Below, piece by piece: positions 4,589 through 5,066 of a stretch of DNA of 5,066 nt. This stretch comes from Pseudomonadota bacterium. Its GTDB lineage: Bacteria > Pseudomonadota > Alphaproteobacteria > Rhizobiales > Xanthobacteraceae. The stretch is taken from NCBI GenBank assembly GCA_021779635.1, contig JAJYAH010000576.1:1-5066 (forward strand), given 5' to 3'. The position numbers and the translations under genes are program-made. Below the pieces are notes generated by a model. The model was not told where the DNA came from and searched no databases. It saw only the letters and a program-made list of their open reading frames with translations. Position 1 is the first letter of the stretch, and every line of letters starts with the position of its first letter.

Positions 4589-5066
4589 ATGCACGGACTT
4601 TTCAGGTGGAGCAGCAAATGGTGGCCGGGCGCGATTCCACTGGTCGTCTTTTGGGCTATCGCGGCCTGGACCAACACCCAGCCGATGGAAGCGGATCTCG
4701 CCGCGCATAGCACCGCTGCGCTCAAGGATACCGTGCTCGACAAGAGCAGGATTACGGTCGCGGGCCGCGACGTCACGTTTGCCGCAGATGCATTCTCGGA
4801 AGATGGCCGTCGCAGCGCGCTGGCATCGGTCGAAGCTGTGCCGGGCGTGCGGCTGGTCAACGACGAAACCCGCCTCGTGCCCGAAGCCAAGCCGTTCGTC
4901 TGGTCGGCCGAGCGCGATGTGGTCAGGGTGACGCTGGGCGGCAGTTCGCCACTGCCGGCCAGCAAGAGCAAGCTGCTTGAAGCGGCCCGCGCCGGTCTCG
5001 GCGGCGTCGAGGTCGTCGACCACATGAGTCTGTCGCGCGGCGCTCCGTCGCGTTTCGACAGCGCCG
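4589..5066 (+). CDS. Membrane-anchored BON-domain protein, probably OmpA family (3' end outside window)
   Basis: The first 159 codons of a gene that runs past the window end. ATG 4589 has AGGA at 4579-4582, 6 bases upstream. The product begins with a short basic/aromatic segment (MHGLFRWSSKWW), then one hydrophobic segment (about 14-27, GAIPLVVFWAIAAW) without a clear signal-peptidase site, so an uncleaved inner-membrane anchor with the rest in the periplasm is likely. Residues about 35-97 and 107-150 look like two BON-like repeats (helix ALKDTVL..., strand ITVAGRDVTF, then SVEAVPGVRLV; and VVRVTLGGS..., LLEAARAGLGG, VEVVDHM). Proteins with this start in Bradyrhizobium-like bacteria generally end in a peptidoglycan-binding OmpA domain; that part is not visible, so the family name rests on recall of similar N-termini. 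A role in envelope integrity is inferred. It is divergent from the SDR gene and unrelated to benzoate metabolism as far as can be seen. Confidence 0.7.
   Translation, partial: MHGLFRWSSKWWPGAIPLVVFWAIAAWTNTQPMEADLAAHSTAALKDTVLDKSRITVAGRDVTFAADAFSEDGRRSALASVEAVPGVRLVNDETRLVPEAKPFVWSAERDVVRVTLGGSSPLPASKSKLLEAARAGLGGVEVVDHMSLSRGAPSRFDSA

Noticed and set aside
4457..5025. Minus-strand frames of 167 and 188 codons opposite the BON-domain gene
   Set aside because: They are shadows of the plus-strand frame from 4589, which has a ribosome binding site, a membrane anchor and domain-like sequence.

Overview
The window looks like chromosomal DNA from a GC-rich alphaproteobacterium, most probably of the Bradyrhizobium/Rhodopseudomonas group. 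This is inferred from the box-type benzoate genes, strong third-position G/C bias, intergenic inverted repeats of GAATAGC-like heptamers, and an OmpA-family membrane protein resembling those of that group from memory. No tRNA, rRNA, CRISPR array, insertion sequence or phage gene was seen.

Left part (1-3339, plus strand): the end of an aerobic benzoyl-CoA ('box') degradation operon. It holds the C-terminal 97 residues of a benzoate-CoA ligase, a 272-residue alpha/beta hydrolase, a 173-residue DUF309 protein and a complete 481-residue BoxB. BoxB is the di-iron oxygenase subunit of benzoyl-CoA 2,3-epoxidase. The ligase makes benzoyl-CoA from benzoate, and BoxB with the reductase BoxA turns it into the 2,3-epoxide. 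BoxC, which opens the ring, and BoxA are not in this window. BoxB is the last gene of the run, so they must lie upstream or elsewhere. The hydrolase and DUF309 protein have no proven role; their position between ligase and epoxidase suggests accessory work in the same pathway.

The 143-bp gap before boxB holds an AT-rich imperfect palindrome and a stem built from GARTRGC heptamers. Together they suggest that boxB has its own layer of control.

Middle (3340-4200): a hairpin separates boxB from a convergent, minus-strand short-chain dehydrogenase/reductase that resembles the RhlG/3-oxoacyl-ACP reductase branch. It has its own strong ribosome binding site.

Right part (4201-5066): a 388-bp divergent intergenic region with several perfect or near-perfect dyads and a good plus-strand -35 box, then the first 159 codons of an inner-membrane-anchored protein with BON-like domains, probably an OmpA-family protein, cut off by the window end.

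The genes themselves belong to known families. The less explained material is the hydrolase/DUF309 pair inside the benzoate operon and the dyads in the intergenic regions.
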